From Nostoc sp. MG11 (GTDB lineage: Bacteria; Cyanobacteriota; Cyanobacteriia; Cyanobacteriales; Nostocaceae), in contig NZ_JACXXN010000006.1 of NCBI RefSeq assembly GCF_014904695.1, positions 285,562-349,561 on the forward strand: a DNA stretch of 64,000 nt. Reading direction: 5' to 3'. The notes under the pieces were generated by a model. That model saw only the letters and a list, made by a program, of their open reading frames with translations, did not search any database and had not been told where the DNA came from. How positions within the stretch are numbered: the stretch's first letter is position 1; each line of letters starts with the position of its first letter. A program made the translations under genes and the position numbers. Shown piece after piece: positions 61,721-64,000 of this stretch.

Positions 61721-63748
61721 ATGCTTTGCTGCCTGAATCCCGATTGCTCCAATCCTCAGAATCCTGATGGCAACCAATATTGCCAAACTTGCAGTACACC
61801 ATTGATACCGCTTTTGAGGGGCCATTATCGTGTCATCAAGGTGCTATCTGATGAAGGTGGATTTGGCAAAACCTATCTATCAGAAGATGTAGATAAGCTA
61901 AATGAATGGTGCGTTGTCAAGCAATTTGCACCGAAAGTTCAGGAAACCTCAGCATTAAAGAAAGCGATCGAGCTATTTAAAGAAGAAGCTCAACGACTAC
62001 AACAGTTGGGAGAACATCACCAAATTCCCGCACTTTTGGCTTACTTTGAACAAGATAATTATTTGTTTTTAGTACAACAATTTATCGATGGGCAGAATTT
62101 ACTACAAGAATTGCAACAATCAGTAAAATACAACGAAAGCCAAATTATAGAGCTTTTACTAGATTTACTGCCCGTCCTCAAGTTTATCCACGATCGCGGC
62201 GTAATTCACCGCGACATTAAACCACAAAACATTATCCGTCGGCAAAATGATCAGCGATTAGTGCTAATTGATTTCGGCTCTGCAAAGCAACTAAGAGCAA
62301 CAATACAGACTCAATTGGGAACAACCATTGGTTCACATGGTTATACCCCACTAGAACAAATGCAGTATGGAAAGGCTCACCCAGCCAGTGATTTATTCAG
62401 TTTGGGTGCAACTTGCTTTCATCTGCTAACGGGGATTCGCCCATCCAAATTGTGGATAAAACAGGGCTATGGTTGGATTGAATCTTGGCAGCAATATTTG
62501 AGTAATTCGGATAGAAACGGGGTAGCCTCTAGTGTCAAGTTGGTTGAGATTTTAGACAAGCTGTTGGCAGCAGATATCCAAGAGCGTTATCAATCAGCAG
62601 ATGAAGTCATCAAAGACTTGACGCAGCCATCGCTACCACCAGAACCCACAACTTTACTCCCAATCTCGCCGCCACCCGCAATACTGACAACTTTGCCAGC
62701 AAGCCAGAGGTTAGTTCCACTAAACTTACTCGACGACAAGCTCAAAAAACGACTACTAATAAATGCTGCCATTGTGCTAGTGGGATTAGGGGGAGTTTGG
62801 TATTTTCAGTTTCTCCCGCAGCTAATGACTGATTCTAACCCCAGTCAATCTGCATCCAATCAACCCACCGCTCTGAAAGGACATTCCAGCGATGTGAACT
62901 CTGTCGCCTTTGCTCCCGATGGTAAAACCCTTGCTAGTGGCAGTGATGACAGGACAATCAAGCTGTGGAATTTGTCAACTGGAAAAGAAATCTACAGCCT
63001 TAGAAATCACTCAGGATGGATTTGGAATATCGCCTTTGCTCCCGATGGTAAAACCCTTGCCAGTGCCAGTGCAGACAAGACAATCAAACTGTGGAATCTG
63101 TCAACTGGAAAAGAAATCCGCACCCTGGAGGGCCATTCTAACGGAGTTGCTGCTGTCGCCTTCAGTCCTGATGGTAAAACTCTTGCCAGTGGTAGCTTAG
63201 ACAAAACAATTAAACTATGGAATCTGATAACTGGAAAAGAAATCCGCACATTAGAGGGACATTCCCAAGCAGCTGCTACTGTCGCCTTTAGTCCTGATGG
63301 TAAGACCCTTGCAAGTGGCAGTTGGGACAAGACAATCAAATTGTGGGATTTAGCAACCGGCAAGGTAATCCGTACTCAGAAAGGACATTCTGAATTGGTT
63401 CTTTCTGTGGCTTTTAGTCCTGATGGTAAGACTCTTGCCAGTGGGAGTAAGGACAAGACAATTAAATTGTGGAATTTGGCGACAGGAGAGACAATCCGCA
63501 CGTTGAAGGGACATTCTGAGAAGGTTAATTCCGTCGCCTACAGCAAAACCCTCAATGGTGTAACTTTTGTCAGTGGCAGTAATGACAACACAATCAAATT
63601 ATGGAATCCAGCGACAGGAAAGACAATCCGCACTTTGAAGCGAGATTCTGGCTACATTTATGCCGTAGCCATCAGTTCAGATGGACAAACTATTGCTAGT
63701 GGCGGTAGCGCTGATAATCTTATGAAGATTTGGCGGGTGTCTCCTTAA
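61721..63748 (+). CDS. Zinc-ribbon/kinase/WD40 fusion protein, second copy
   Basis: A 675-residue protein with the same architecture as that at 57724: zinc ribbon (CCLNPDCSNPQNPDG and CQTC), kinase with DEGGFGKTYLSED, HRDIKPQNIIRR, IDFGSAKQ, one membrane helix (LLINAAIVLVGLGGVWYF) and seven WD40 units with FSPDG and KLWNL signatures. The kinase parts are close in sequence to those of the first copy while the linkers and propellers differ, as expected after duplication and separate repeat turnover. The sixth unit has a short insertion (SKTLNGVTF). Confidence 0.93.
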   Translation: MLCCLNPDCSNPQNPDGNQYCQTCSTPLIPLLRGHYRVIKVLSDEGGFGKTYLSEDVDKLNEWCVVKQFAPKVQETSALKKAIELFKEEAQRLQQLGEHHQIPALLAYFEQDNYLFLVQQFIDGQNLLQELQQSVKYNESQIIELLLDLLPVLKFIHDRGVIHRDIKPQNIIRRQNDQRLVLIDFGSAKQLRATIQTQLGTTIGSHGYTPLEQMQYGKAHPASDLFSLGATCFHLLTGIRPSKLWIKQGYGWIESWQQYLSNSDRNGVASSVKLVEILDKLLAADIQERYQSADEVIKDLTQPSLPPEPTTLLPISPPPAILTTLPASQRLVPLNLLDDKLKKRLLINAAIVLVGLGGVWYFQFLPQLMTDSNPSQSASNQPTALKGHSSDVNSVAFAPDGKTLASGSDDRTIKLWNLSTGKEIYSLRNHSGWIWNIAFAPDGKTLASASADKTIKLWNLSTGKEIRTLEGHSNGVAAVAFSPDGKTLASGSLDKTIKLWNLITGKEIRTLEGHSQAAATVAFSPDGKTLASGSWDKTIKLWDLATGKVIRTQKGHSELVLSVAFSPDGKTLASGSKDKTIKLWNLATGETIRTLKGHSEKVNSVAYSKTLNGVTFVSGSNDNTIKLWNPATGKTIRTLKRDSGYIYAVAISSDGQTIASGGSADNLMKIWRVSP

Positions 63749-63891
63749 AAAGCTCTCTATCCTAAGATTTTTAATCGCATCTCTAACTAAAATTACTATA
63801 CTTTTTACACGAAGGCGATCGCTGATACCATGATACCATTTCACCAAAAAAATGATAAAGATAGTTAAGTCAGAAATATGAGCAGAAGTTC

Positions 63892-64000
63892 ATGGCTGGA
63901 GTTACCAAAGTAAAAATAGAAGAGTCAGCAGAGGAATTATGTGAACTGCTGAAAAAACAGAAAACAGCATTAGGAAAAGAACGTATTCAAGCATTGTATT
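63892..64000 (+). CDS. IS630-family transposase, 5' part (cut by window end)
   Basis: From ATG 63892 the first 36 codons read AGVTKVKIEESAEELCELL and then KKQKTALGKERIQALY, the usual N-terminus of IS630-type transposases with their helix-turn-helix. The rest is outside the window, so I cannot say whether the element is intact. Confidence 0.65.
   Translation, partial: MAGVTKVKIEESAEELCELLKKQKTALGKERIQALY

Overview
The window reads as chromosomal DNA of a filamentous, probably heterocyst-forming cyanobacterium of the Nostoc/Anabaena/Calothrix type. The evidence is the frequent octamer GCGATCGC, the protein families (serine/threonine kinases fused to WD40 propellers, SLH-domain porin, pentapeptide-repeat protein, cyanophycinase-like peptidase, DUF3386, DUF2294, Uma2), the heptameric tandem repeats between genes, and the remnants of IS110, IS630 and IS1 elements. 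I saw no rRNA, tRNA or CRISPR array. The assignment rests on pattern recognition, not on a database search.

Layout. 0-7.6 kb: a degenerate receiver protein, a DUF2294 protein, then a three-gene minus-strand set (GTP cyclohydrolase II-like URC1, DUF1688/URC4 and uracil phosphoribosyltransferase) that matches the core of the URC uracil-degradation route, followed by a TPR protein, a Yip1 membrane protein and a membrane-anchored hydrolase-like protein. 7.9-36.1 kb: a large organosulfur island. It holds a truncated Rieske protein, a SfnB/DszC-like flavin monooxygenase, a Tat-exported vanadium haloperoxidase-family protein, two SsuA-type binding lipoproteins, two TauD-type dioxygenases, SsuD, SsuB, SsuC, an SLH porin, an NtaA/DszA-type monooxygenase, an amidohydrolase, two methyltransferases, an esterase, an HCCA-isomerase-like protein, an aldo/keto reductase, an MFS exporter and an ABC exporter. 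Decayed genes and IS debris interrupt it at 15.2-15.8 and 17.3-18.1 kb.

The strongest new observation is a palindrome, TACGGTAA-N10-TTACCGTA, with fixed 26-bp geometry. It is perfect upstream of ssuD (15965-15990) and upstream of the MFS gene (28180-28205), and degenerate at 15873, 20128 (ahead of ssuC) and 22581 (between the porin and a methyltransferase). This suggests that one unidentified regulator controls the whole island, so that the porin, uptake system, oxygenases and exporters act as one scavenging and efflux regulon.

36-41 kb: accessory DNA with a 5'-truncated hydrolase, an orphan ribbon-helix-helix protein, an internally deleted IS1 remnant, a PrxQ/Bcp peroxiredoxin, a frameshifted nuclease-like gene, a second nuclease-like gene and a cysteine desulfurase. 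41-56 kb: mostly housekeeping and storage metabolism (cyanophycinase-like peptidase, GH13 amylase, GT4 glycosyltransferase, LepA, sensor kinase, Uma2, DUF3386, Nfu, GH57). 56-64 kb: a signalling cluster of one plain serine/threonine kinase and two zinc-ribbon/kinase/WD40 proteins on either side of a secreted proline-rich, PPC-domain protein. The window ends inside an IS630-type transposase.
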